Positions 1 to 5,500 of a stretch of DNA of 10,000 bases are shown in pieces (the stretch's first letter is position 1; the number at the start of each line of letters is the position of its first letter). Made by a program: the position numbers and the translations under genes. Location: positions 1-10,000 of the forward strand of contig VSJD01000315.1 of NCBI GenBank assembly GCA_008636095.1. The letters run 5' to 3'. The DNA comes from Kiritimatiellota bacterium. Lineage in GTDB: Bacteria > Verrucomicrobiota > Kiritimatiellia > JAAZAB01. The notes under the pieces are model-generated. The model worked only from the letters and a program-made list of their open reading frames with translations, was not told the DNA's origin and did no database searches.

Positions 1-87
1 ATAGGAGCCAAATAAAATAACACGTTGCGGCCGAAAGCGGTCTCCGATTTTCCTGCCGACTGCCTTGATCTGTCGCATGGGTACCAT
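1..87 (-). CDS. Nucleotidyltransferase-domain (MNT) protein, N-terminal fragment
   Basis: This gene starts at 87 and runs off the left edge after 29 codons. The visible peptide contains IGDRFRPQ followed by RVILFGSY. This is the start of the minimal nucleotidyltransferase fold: a helix, a hydrophobic strand (VILF) and the Gly-Ser of the conserved hG[G/S] motif, here G27-S28. The metal-binding Asp residues expected about ten residues later lie outside the window. The start at 87 (MVPMRQ) is preferred because GGGAGG (minus strand, 98-103) lies 10 nt upstream; a second in-frame ATG is at 78. Proteins of this family are often the antitoxin or modifying half of HEPN/MNT pairs, which transfer nucleotides to a HEPN RNase toxin. 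That role is inferred from the family alone, since any HEPN partner would be beyond the edge. Recognition as MNT is fairly secure; function is not. Confidence 0.72.
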   Translation of the reverse strand, partial: MVPMRQIKAVGRKIGDRFRPQRVILFGSY

Positions 88-97
88 CTTAAGATAT

Positions 98-103
98 CCT
101 CCC
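98..103 (-). promoter_or_regulatory. Shine-Dalgarno site of the MNT gene
   Basis: The minus strand reads GGGAGG here, 10 nt before the ATG at 87. It decides the start codon over the second ATG at 78. It contrasts with the three transporter genes in this window, none of which has a clear ribosome-binding site. Confidence 0.55.
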
Positions 104-118
104 GGAAATACATGGTGG

Positions 119-176
119 CAAAGTTTCATGTTTAGTACAAGACCCAATTGATGCAGAGTGCAGGACAGAAACTTTG
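119..176. repeat. 9-bp inverted repeat upstream of the MNT gene
   Basis: CAAAGTTTC at 119-127 is matched by its exact complement at 168-176, with 40 bases between. It sits 32 bp or more upstream of the MNT start, in the position of an operator or leader hairpin. The wide loop makes a stable hairpin less likely than a pair of protein-binding half-sites. No clear -35/-10 pair was found beside it. Confidence 0.35.
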
Positions 177-522
177 AATGGCACATAAAAAATTAGTAAC
201 AGGCACCATCTTGTCGTTTTCATGTCGTTTCATTGTAGAAAAACCGATACAAGAGACGCATGCTGGACATGTTCAAGACTGGGACGGCAATCATCCGGGG
301 TTGGATATCGCGCCGGGTCTGCGGGCGCGATGGCGTCTGCGACACGCATTTCGGTTCCCGCCTCGGGATTCGAAAAGGGTCGGCAAGTTTGCCGTAGATG
401 CCAGCGCGCGGCGCGAAGCGCTGGATATGTATCCGCGCGAGCGCCGGAAGCCGACAGATGCGGCAAAATCGCCGGCCCGTTTCGAAAGAAATGCGTGGCG
501 CATCTGCACTGCCAACAGTACC

Positions 523-562
523 TTGCCCAGTTACACCAAGAAATTTGTCTTTCACTGGGCAA
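523..562. repeat. 9-bp inverted repeat just after the permease stop
   Basis: TTGCCCAGT (523-531) and ACTGGGCAA (554-562) are exact complements around a 22-base loop, which itself holds GAAA and TTTC arms. The structure begins 10 bases past the permease stop codon and could cap the 3' end of the operon transcript. On the minus strand no T-run follows the stem, so it is not a typical intrinsic terminator. It may protect the message end or belong to a small element. Confidence 0.4.
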
Positions 563-572
563 AACACGTTTC

Positions 573-2264
573 CTACAGCCGGAAAACTGCTCCCAGCCGC
601 TGGCCCATCAGGCGATTGGTCAACAGCAGGGTTATACCAAGGAACAACATGGACCAGACGCCGAGCGCGGCCGCCAGGTAGGGCCCGTTACCCAGCACCT
701 GGAACAACTCGTAGAGCGCTTTGGTGATTGGGAAATAGGCCTGTTTCTGGGCCAGCATCAGCGAATCCGAAACCTCCAGCATGGCAAAGCTGAAGGCCAA
801 CAGGCCGCCGGCCATCAGGTTGGCGCTGATCAAGGGCAAGGTGATGCGGGCAACGGTTTGTACCGGTGGACAGCCTAAGTTTTCGGCCGCTTCTTCCAAT
901 GATGCCGAAATCTGTTGCAGGCCGGCCACCGCCGCGCGTACCACATAAGGCAAACGGCGCACCGCATAGGCGATGATCAGCAGAACGGTCGGATTATCGG
1001 TTGGATTGAGGCCCTCAAACAGCCGTCCGGGCTGGCTCATGGTGATATAGCCGAACGCCAGCACGATGCCGGGTACCGCCAGCGGGAGCATAATCAGCGT
1101 ATCCAGCGTGCCACGCCAACGCAAGGAACTACGCACAATGACCACAGCCGCGGCGACCCCCAGGATCAGATCGGCGCCCATGGCCAGCAGGGAGTAATAA
1201 CAACTATTGCGGATACTGGGCAGGGTGAGACCGTGTCCGAGCGCCTGGCGATACCATTCGAGGGTCCATTGTGAGGGTGTCACGGACCGGTACCAGGCCT
1301 GGCTGAAGCTCGTGAGGATTACGCCGATATGCGGCAGGATCGCCAGCAGGAACACGATCGCAAACAGGCCGAACGCTGCGCCGGCGCGCGCGCCGCTCAG
1401 CTGTTGCGTGCTTCCCGCAGTGCTTCCCTTGGCCATCATTTCGTAGCCGGAGCGACCGAACACCAGTTTGCCAAGAGCATAGAACCCGGCCGAAGCTACC
1501 AGCATGACCACGACCAGCGCATACGGCAATGGGCTGGCGCCGATATCCTGGATGCCGTTATAAATTTGTACGGCGGTCACCCGCGAATAATCGAACATGA
1601 GCGGCGTGCCCAACTCGGTAAACGACCAGATAAAGACCAGGGTTCCCCCGGCAAACAGGCCGGGCATTATCAACGGCAGGGTGATGCGCCGGAAACGCCG
1701 CCAGCCGGCGCAACCCATATTTTCAGCCGCTTCTTCCAGCGTCGGGTCCACATTGGCGATGGCCGCCACGGCGTTGAGATAAAAAATGGGATACAGGTGC
1801 AGGGCCTCGGTGACGGCCACTGCCCAGAACCGGCCACGGCCCAGCCAGTCAACGGCCTGGGGCCAGTCCATCAGATGCAGATTGACCAGGACGGCATTGA
1901 TTACGCCGTAAGGTCCCAGGATCTGGCGAATGCCGATGGCGCCCACAAATGGTGGCAGGATCATGGGCAGAAGGATCAGGCCGGTCAACCAGGATTTGCC
2001 CCAAAAATCGAACCGTGCCGCCAGCATTGCCAGTGGCAGGGCCATGCACACCACCAGTCCCGTTGTGACGATGGCCAGGGCCAGGCTGTTGAGCAGGCCT
2101 TCGATGTAAAGTGGGTTTTTAAAGAGTTCGCTGAAAATTACCAGGGTCCACTGGCGGTTGAACACGAAGGCGCTTTTCACCGTCAGCGCCAGCGGCCAGA
2201 AAAAGAACAGGCCCAACAGGCTCAAGATGGCCGCCGCGATCAGTATTGCGCCGGTATTTTTCAT
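573..2264 (-). CDS. ABC transporter permease, fused two-domain (iron(III)/FbpB-like)
   Basis: A 563-residue integral inner-membrane protein that should form the translocation channel of the importer encoded with the upstream ATPase and binding protein. It is a tandem fusion of two binding-protein-dependent permease domains. The first (about 50-270) and second (about 350-560) each carry the EAA cytoplasmic loop that docks on the ATPase: residues 177-199 begin EEAAENMGC and end ITLPLI, and residues 457-479 begin EEAAENLGC and end with the same ITLPLI. About twelve hydrophobic segments are visible, starting with residues 6-27. This fused layout is known for FbpB, ThiP and PhnU-type systems, so Fe3+, thiamine or phosphonate import are all possible. 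I chose MKNTGAIL at 2264 because the open frame upstream of it (to 2309) is only repeat-derived sequence (2280-2322). No Shine-Dalgarno is visible. The domain linker (about 275-295) is Ser/Gly/Ala-rich. Confidence 0.9.
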   Translation of the reverse strand: MKNTGAILIAAAILSLLGLFFFWPLALTVKSAFVFNRQWTLVIFSELFKNPLYIEGLLNSLALAIVTTGLVVCMALPLAMLAARFDFWGKSWLTGLILLPMILPPFVGAIGIRQILGPYGVINAVLVNLHLMDWPQAVDWLGRGRFWAVAVTEALHLYPIFYLNAVAAIANVDPTLEEAAENMGCAGWRRFRRITLPLIMPGLFAGGTLVFIWSFTELGTPLMFDYSRVTAVQIYNGIQDIGASPLPYALVVVMLVASAGFYALGKLVFGRSGYEMMAKGSTAGSTQQLSGARAGAAFGLFAIVFLLAILPHIGVILTSFSQAWYRSVTPSQWTLEWYRQALGHGLTLPSIRNSCYYSLLAMGADLILGVAAAVVIVRSSLRWRGTLDTLIMLPLAVPGIVLAFGYITMSQPGRLFEGLNPTDNPTVLLIIAYAVRRLPYVVRAAVAGLQQISASLEEAAENLGCPPVQTVARITLPLISANLMAGGLLAFSFAMLEVSDSLMLAQKQAYFPITKALYELFQVLGNGPYLAAALGVWSMLFLGITLLLTNRLMGQRLGAVFRL

Positions 2265-2322
2265 AAAAGAAATTAAGCAAACATCGAACATCCAACATCG
2301 AACATCCAACGCCGAATGTTCG
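2265..2322 (-). repeat. Heptamer array element, family A, copy 1
   Basis: Read on the plus strand, six 7-bp units run from 2280 to 2321: AACATCG, AACATCC, AACATCG, AACATCC, AACGCCG, AATGTTC. Read on the minus strand, toward the permease start, the array ends in TTCGATGTTTGCTT and then a pyrimidine stretch that abuts the ATG at 2264. The same end occurs in the copies at 2441-2494 and 4175-4219. The array therefore forms most of the leader just upstream of the permease start. If translated it gives the period-7 peptide MDVRCWMFDVC, which should not be taken as part of the permease. Confidence 0.85.
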
Positions 2323-2440
2323 GATACGGGAAAACTCGGCCAAAGACGGCGGCAATCCCTTGCCGCCGGAGATGTCCGTTACGATGCGTTTTCTTAACAT
2401 CCCCTTTATAACCGTTTGGCATATAAAATAGGTTCTTTTA
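2323..2440. other. Spacer between inverted heptamer elements, with hairpin
   Basis: A 118-bp noncoding spacer between the solute-binding protein gene and the permease gene, framed by two inverted copies of the family A heptamer element. It contains a perfect hairpin, CGGCGGCAA (2347-2355) and TTGCCGCCG (2360-2368), with a TCCC loop. The half toward the binding protein (2386-2440) is AT-rich. No gene or clear promoter was recognised. Confidence 0.5.
2347..2368. repeat. 9-bp-stem hairpin in the intergenic spacer
   Basis: The stem CGGCGGCAA/TTGCCGCCG with a 4-base loop would be very stable in RNA from either strand. It lies 70 bases after the stop of the solute-binding protein gene and 83 bases before the permease start. 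Neither strand has a run of T directly after it, so it is not a standard intrinsic terminator. It could reduce downstream permease expression or stabilise the upstream message; this is inference. Confidence 0.5.
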
Positions 2441-4174
2441 TTCGATGTTCAGTGTTCGATGTTGGGCGTTCGATGTTTGCTTCGTTTCTTTCTCCGCCAG
2501 GGTCCGGGCCTGCCGGTACTGGTTCCTGAAAAAATTAATCCATTCCCGTGTCAAGCGCGCTTCGGTTAATTTGTCATCCAATTGCCGGGCGGTGATCGCC
2601 AGGGCTTTGGGGTATTCCGCGTTGGGTGGCAGGGCCATGAAGGCGGCAAAAGCCTCCGGACAGGCGGCGGGACCACCGTTGCGGTTTATGGCCTCCCAGG
2701 CGCTGGTCAGTTCCGCATGCGTATCAATGCACGCTGTTCGAATCAATGTTCGTATGAGCGAAAACAGCGGTCCGGTCCAGGCGGCCTGATACGTGAAACC
2801 GCAACCCTGCGTATAGGGCAGGGCGGTGGGATCGGACATTCTCTGCAAAAAAGGAGGCGCATACATATCTTTGCGGATCGGGAGCCGACGCAGGGCGTAG
2901 CGCTCCGGTCCGCCGGTGATGACCGGTCCACCGGTGATGACCGGTCCACCGGTGATGACCGGTCCACCGGTGATGGCCGGACCGCCGGGTTCGCCCACGC
3001 GCGTGTTCCAGAGCTGTTGACCTTCCTGGCTGAGGCAGAAATCAATAAACCGCTCCGCCAGTTCGCGATGCGGGGCGCCGCGCACGAGACTGATCGGATC
3101 CACTGATACGGAGGAGCCGCCGATGGGCGTGATATAAATCATGCGATTGGACCGTTCGTTGCGGGTAATCATTTCACTTTCAAAACGTCCATAAAAATCA
3201 ATGCACATGCCGGCGGCCGCGGCGCCCTGGGCGACATCGAGCGGTACTTTGCTGGCAGAGTCGGTAAAATAACGGGCATTGGCGCCGATCCGGCGGATGA
3301 CCCCGAAGGCGCGTCGCCAGCCGGCGGCAAACGCCGCTTGTGCGGCAAACGCCGCTGGTGCGGCCAACGCCGTTGGTGCGGCCAGATCCTCCGGTGCGGC
3401 CGGTGCGGCCGGTGCGGACGATGCCGCCGATGTGGCCGTTGTCGCCGTTGCGACCTGCCCGGCTGGTGCCGCCAATGCGGTCGGGATGCTGCGCGCGGCC
3501 AGTTCAGCCCGCATTTGCTCCTGGATCAGCATTTCAAACGCTTTGTTGATGGACCCGCTTTTAGTGGGATCGGCCAGCGCCACCAGGCGGTAATAGCTGA
3601 AATCGGCCAGGTCGGTCCAGCATTGCGGTGCGCGGGTGATGCCGTGATCCGCGAGCACATCTTGATTCCAGCAGATGCCGAAACTGCTGAGACAGCATCC
3701 GTACCAGCGGTCCAAAGGATCGTAAAACACCTCGCCGGAAAATGTGGCCGGGATGATGGCGTCGGTCAGCCACTCCGGATGACGTTTGCGCAAGCCGCAG
3801 GGGGACGTATGCCCTTTGCGGGCCTGCTGGGCATGGTCGTACGCTCCGCCGCCGAAGAATAAATCAATGCCAATGCCGATGCTGTCCACCCGCTCGGCGG
3901 CGGCAAATGCGCTGTCGAGATACCGGACAATTTCACTGGTACCGCCAATGTTCCGCCAGTCGATCACCACGGCTTCTCCAAAACGCGCGCGGTGCCAGCG
4001 GCGGAAGGCCCGATCGAATTCGTAGCGCACGGCCTCATTATGCGGGCTCAGGATCACGAGTGCGCGGGCACCGGTAGGCGCCGATTCGCGCTTCGGCTGG
4101 AGCAGGAACGGCACCAGCAGCACAATGACCAGCGCCATGAATAGAAAAAGGGTGGGGATGTTGGGTCGGTTCAT
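2438..4174 (-). CDS. ABC transporter solute-binding protein (FbpA/PotD superfamily), repeat-expanded
   Basis: This 578-residue protein should capture the substrate outside the cytoplasmic membrane and pass it to the permease encoded downstream. Residues 8-25 form a hydrophobic N-terminal segment without a lipobox Cys or an obvious AXA cleavage site, so it is probably a membrane anchor. The type 2 periplasmic-binding fold is suggested by LVILSPHNEAV (39-49), the ADPTKSGS segment (201-208), GANARYFTDSASKVP (297-311) and AAAAGMCIDFYGRF (318-331). Two tracts look inserted into this frame: an Ala/Pro-rich stretch (about 231-285) and a GGPxIT hexapeptide repeat (about 397-422). The last 18 residues (561-578) are encoded by a heptamer array element. 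The start at 4174 (MNRPNIP) is used because the frame further upstream enters another such array. No Shine-Dalgarno is visible. The substrate is unknown; iron(III), polyamine and thiamine binders share this fold. Confidence 0.85.
   Translation of the reverse strand: MNRPNIPTLFLFMALVIVLLVPFLLQPKRESAPTGARALVILSPHNEAVRYEFDRAFRRWHRARFGEAVVIDWRNIGGTSEIVRYLDSAFAAAERVDSIGIGIDLFFGGGAYDHAQQARKGHTSPCGLRKRHPEWLTDAIIPATFSGEVFYDPLDRWYGCCLSSFGICWNQDVLADHGITRAPQCWTDLADFSYYRLVALADPTKSGSINKAFEMLIQEQMRAELAARSIPTALAAPAGQVATATTATSAASSAPAAPAAPEDLAAPTALAAPAAFAAQAAFAAGWRRAFGVIRRIGANARYFTDSASKVPLDVAQGAAAAGMCIDFYGRFESEMITRNERSNRMIYITPIGGSSVSVDPISLVRGAPHRELAERFIDFCLSQEGQQLWNTRVGEPGGPAITGGPVITGGPVITGGPVITGGPERYALRRLPIRKDMYAPPFLQRMSDPTALPYTQGCGFTYQAAWTGPLFSLIRTLIRTACIDTHAELTSAWEAINRNGGPAACPEAFAAFMALPPNAEYPKALAITARQLDDKLTEARLTREWINFFRNQYRQARTLAEKETKQTSNAQHRTLNIE
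2441..2494 (+). repeat. Heptamer array element, family A, copy 2 (inside a CDS end)
   Basis: Units TTCGATG, TTCAGTG, TTCGATG, TTGGGCG and TTCGATG run from 2441 to 2475, followed by TTTGCTT and a pyrimidine tract to 2494. Orientation is opposite to copies 1 and 3. The element covers the 3' end of the solute-binding protein gene up to its TAA at 2438-2440, so the protein tail TKQTSNAQHRTLNIE is repeat-encoded. With copy 1 it forms an inverted pair about 230 bp across. Confidence 0.85.
2911..2982. repeat. 18-bp palindromic tandem repeat, 4 units, in the binding-protein gene
   Basis: Four units of 18 bp: 2911-2928, 2929-2946, 2947-2964 and 2965-2982. The consensus CACCGGTGATGACCGGTC consists of two 8-bp palindromes, CACCGGTG and GACCGGTC, joined by AT. 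Units 2 and 3 are identical; unit 1 has one change and unit 4 has two. On the minus strand each unit encodes GGPVIT (GGPAIT in the first translated). The frame is kept, so the protein gains a 24-residue loop near its C-terminal third. Confidence 0.93.
3324..3449. repeat. 18-bp/9-bp Ala-coding repeat in the binding-protein gene
   Basis: Four 18-bp units (3324-3341, 3342-3359, 3360-3377, 3378-3395) share the pattern GCGGCAAACGCCGCTGGT, whose first 14 bases form a GCGGC/GCCGC hairpin. They are followed by 9-bp units starting GCGGCCGGT, degenerating toward 3449. On the minus strand they encode an AAPAAF/AAPTAL tract. The low-complexity insert lies between IQEQMRAELA and GWRRAFGVIRR, where a short surface loop is expected. 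Confidence 0.85.
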
Positions 4175-4219
4175 GGAAAAAAGAATAAGCAAACATCGAA
4201 CGCTGAACGTACAATGCCG
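4175..4219 (-). repeat. Heptamer array element, family A, copy 3
   Basis: On the plus strand the units are AACATCG (4192-4198), AACGCTG, AACGTAC and AATGCCG (to 4219), more diverged than the other copies. Read toward the solute-binding protein start, the array ends with the shared TTCGATGTTTGCTT and a pyrimidine tract (4175-4184) ending just before the ATG at 4174. It occupies the leader immediately upstream of that gene. Confidence 0.8.
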
Positions 4220-4269
4220 AAGACTAAAAAATTAATTTTCATAAAATATGTTTTCATGATCCGGGCCGT
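4220..4269. other. AT-rich spacer between two heptamer arrays
   Basis: Fifty bases between a family A array and a TGTCTGT-type array, markedly AT-rich compared with the flanking genes. It contains the 12-bp perfect palindrome AAAATTAATTTT (4228-4239). It could hold a promoter for the solute-binding protein gene or a regulator site, but no convincing -35/-10 pair was found. Confidence 0.3.
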
Positions 4270-4297
4270 TGTCTGGTGTCTGTCGTCCGTCGTCTGT
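4270..4297 (+). repeat. Heptamer array, family B (TGTCTGT-like)
   Basis: Four contiguous 7-bp units: TGTCTGG (4270-4276), TGTCTGT, CGTCCGT and CGTCTGT (to 4297). The sequence differs from family A but the period is the same. It ends 2 bases from the stop codon of the ATPase gene (4300-4302), so it is the first thing in the 3' untranslated spacer. Confidence 0.75.
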
Positions 4298-4299
4298 TT

Positions 4300-5496
4300 T
4301 CATTCCGCCGCCAGTACGATCACATCGTCCGGATTTACGTGGAATTGGATTTCGACCGACGCTGCCGGCCGGGCCGGCCCACCGGTAATGACCGGTCCAC
4401 CGGTGATGGCCGGTCCACCGGCGATGGCCGGTCCACCGGCGATGGCCGGTCCACCGGCGATGGCCGGTCCACCGGCGATGGCCGGTCTACCGGGGATTCC
4501 CGGGCCACTTTCCAGTGCCTTCATGACAAAACCATCCGCCATCCGGATCCAGGATTCCGTGGCTTCCCCTAAGTAAATGGTTTCCGTCAGGCACCCGGCA
4601 AAACGGTTAAGGTCCGTGCCGGAAGATGCGTGCAGGTGCAGGGCTTCGGGACGAATGGCCAGGGCAACCGCCGCGCCCGGCTGAAACGCGCCATGCAGGT
4701 CGCGGGCCGTCCATTCACCGAAGGTCGTGGCGATGATGGTAAAGCCGTTGATCACGGCACGAACCTTGCCCGGCACCAGATTGGCGCCTCCGATAAAGTC
4801 GGCAACGAATCGGTTGGCCGGCCGCTCATACAGGTCGCGCGGCGAACCGACCTGTTCCACGCGGCCCTGGCGCAAGATTGCACAGCGGTCCGCCATGCTC
4901 AGGGCTTCCTTCTGGTCATGGGTAACATAGATCGTGGTGATGCCCAGCTGCTTGACTAGGCGCCGGATTTCAACGCGCATTTCTAGGCGCAGTTTGGCGT
5001 CCAGGTTGGAGAGCGGCTCGTCCAGGAGCAGGCAAGCCGGATCAATAACCAGTGCCCGGGCCAACGCGACCCGCTGTTGTTGGCCGCCGGAGAGCCGATT
5101 CGGTTTGCGCCGCGCCAGGTCTTCCATGTGCATGGCCTCCAGCATGCGCCCGACACGCTTCCGCCGCTCCGATGCGGGGCAAGTTCGCCCCGGCACCGTC
5201 AGGCCGAAGGCTACGTTGTCGAACACCGTCAAGTGCGGCCAGAGGGCGTAGTTTTGAAACACCATACCGGTATTGCGGCGATGTGGCGGAAGATCATTAA
5301 CCGGTTGGCCATCGAACAGGATACGGCCCTCGTCGGGGACGCAGAAGCCCGCGATCATGCGCAGGAGGGTGGTCTTGCCACAGCCGGAAGGGCCCAGTAG
5401 AAAAAAGCATTCACCGTCGTGGATCTCCAGGGATACACCGTCCACGGCTATAACGGCGTCAAACCTTTTGACGATTGCCTGGAGGGAAACATTCAT
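4300..5496 (-). CDS. ABC transporter ATP-binding protein (FbpC/PotA type)
   Basis: A 398-residue cytoplasmic ATPase that should power the importer formed with the two downstream products. All nucleotide-binding motifs are intact: Walker A GPSGCGKT (35-42), Q-loop Gln81 in MVFQNYALWPH, signature LSGGQQQR (135-142), Walker B CLLLDEP (155-161), D-loop SNLD (163-166) and switch His193 in VTHDQKEA. A C-terminal TOBE-like regulatory domain (about 240-398) follows, with VALAIRPEAL at 277-286. Between MKALES and VEIQFHVNPDDVIVL this domain is interrupted by about 50 residues of GGPAIA/GGPVIT repeat (331-380), encoded by seven 18-bp units. FbpC and PotA families usually have about 350-370 residues, so the extra length matches the insert. 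The start at 5496 (MNVSLQ) fits the family; the frame extends to 5553 only through a heptamer array. No Shine-Dalgarno is visible. Confidence 0.93.
   Translation of the reverse strand: MNVSLQAIVKRFDAVIAVDGVSLEIHDGECFFLLGPSGCGKTTLLRMIAGFCVPDEGRILFDGQPVNDLPPHRRNTGMVFQNYALWPHLTVFDNVAFGLTVPGRTCPASERRKRVGRMLEAMHMEDLARRKPNRLSGGQQQRVALARALVIDPACLLLDEPLSNLDAKLRLEMRVEIRRLVKQLGITTIYVTHDQKEALSMADRCAILRQGRVEQVGSPRDLYERPANRFVADFIGGANLVPGKVRAVINGFTIIATTFGEWTARDLHGAFQPGAAVALAIRPEALHLHASSGTDLNRFAGCLTETIYLGEATESWIRMADGFVMKALESGPGIPGRPAIAGGPAIAGGPAIAGGPAIAGGPAITGGPVITGGPARPAASVEIQFHVNPDDVIVLAAE
4380..4505. repeat. 18-bp palindromic tandem repeat, 7 units, in the ATPase gene
   Basis: Seven consecutive 18-bp units from 4380 to 4505. 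Unit 1 (4380-4397), CACCGGTAATGACCGGTC, is one base from the binding-protein consensus. Units 3-6 (4416-4487) are four identical copies of CACCGGCGATGGCCGGTC. Unit 7 is degenerate. On the minus strand they encode GGPAIA hexapeptides, with GGPVIT at the end nearest the C-terminus. The reading frame relative to the repeat is the same as in the binding-protein gene. Confidence 0.93.
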
Positions 5497-5500
5497 AAGG

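Larger units (their letters stand above)
88..572. other. Intergenic stretch with dyads, no convincing gene
   Basis: This 485-bp stretch separates the permease stop from the MNT gene. Several overlapping open frames exist on both strands, mostly because the 290-500 part is GC-rich, but none shows a family motif, a ribosome-binding site or a plausible composition. It holds perfect inverted repeats: CAAAGTTTC/GAAACTTTG (119-127, 168-176), ATCGCGCC/GGCGCGAT (307-314, 324-331), CGGCAA/TTGCCG (381-386, 389-394), CCAGCGC/GCGCTGG (401-407, 418-424) and TTGCCCAGT/ACTGGGCAA (523-531, 554-562). It may be a decayed gene, a nonautonomous element or a structured region; I cannot choose between these. Confidence 0.5.

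Noticed and set aside
178..222. Remnant of a REP-associated transposase element, suggested by AGTAACAGGCACCAT
   Set aside because: I recall similar short sequences near such transposases, but no transposase fragment or paired copy is present here.
220..567. Minus-strand open frame of 115 codons between the permease and MNT genes
   Set aside because: Arg/Pro-rich with no motif, no plausible start signal, and two further minus-strand frames overlap it, so it looks like GC-driven chance.
222..878. Plus-strand open frame of 218 codons across the permease end and the intergenic stretch
   Set aside because: It overlaps the permease 3' end, has no ribosome-binding site or recognisable domain, and competes with other equally unconvincing frames in the same GC-rich DNA.
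1329..2276. Long plus-strand open frame (315 codons, rich in Gln and His) opposite the permease gene
   Set aside because: It is antisense to a clearly recognisable permease with two EAA motifs; its composition is the mirror of membrane-protein codons and it has no family motif.
2265..2309. N-terminal extension of the permease to a TTG start (MDVRCWMFDVC)
   Set aside because: The extension is entirely translated heptamer repeat; the hydrophobic start MKNTGAIL at 2264 is a normal permease N-terminus.
2347..2368. Rho-independent terminator between the binding-protein and permease genes
   Set aside because: The stem is strong but neither strand has a T-run after it, so only a hairpin is claimed.
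4380..4505. CRISPR array
   Set aside because: The 18-bp units are directly contiguous with no spacers and lie in frame inside a functional ATPase gene.
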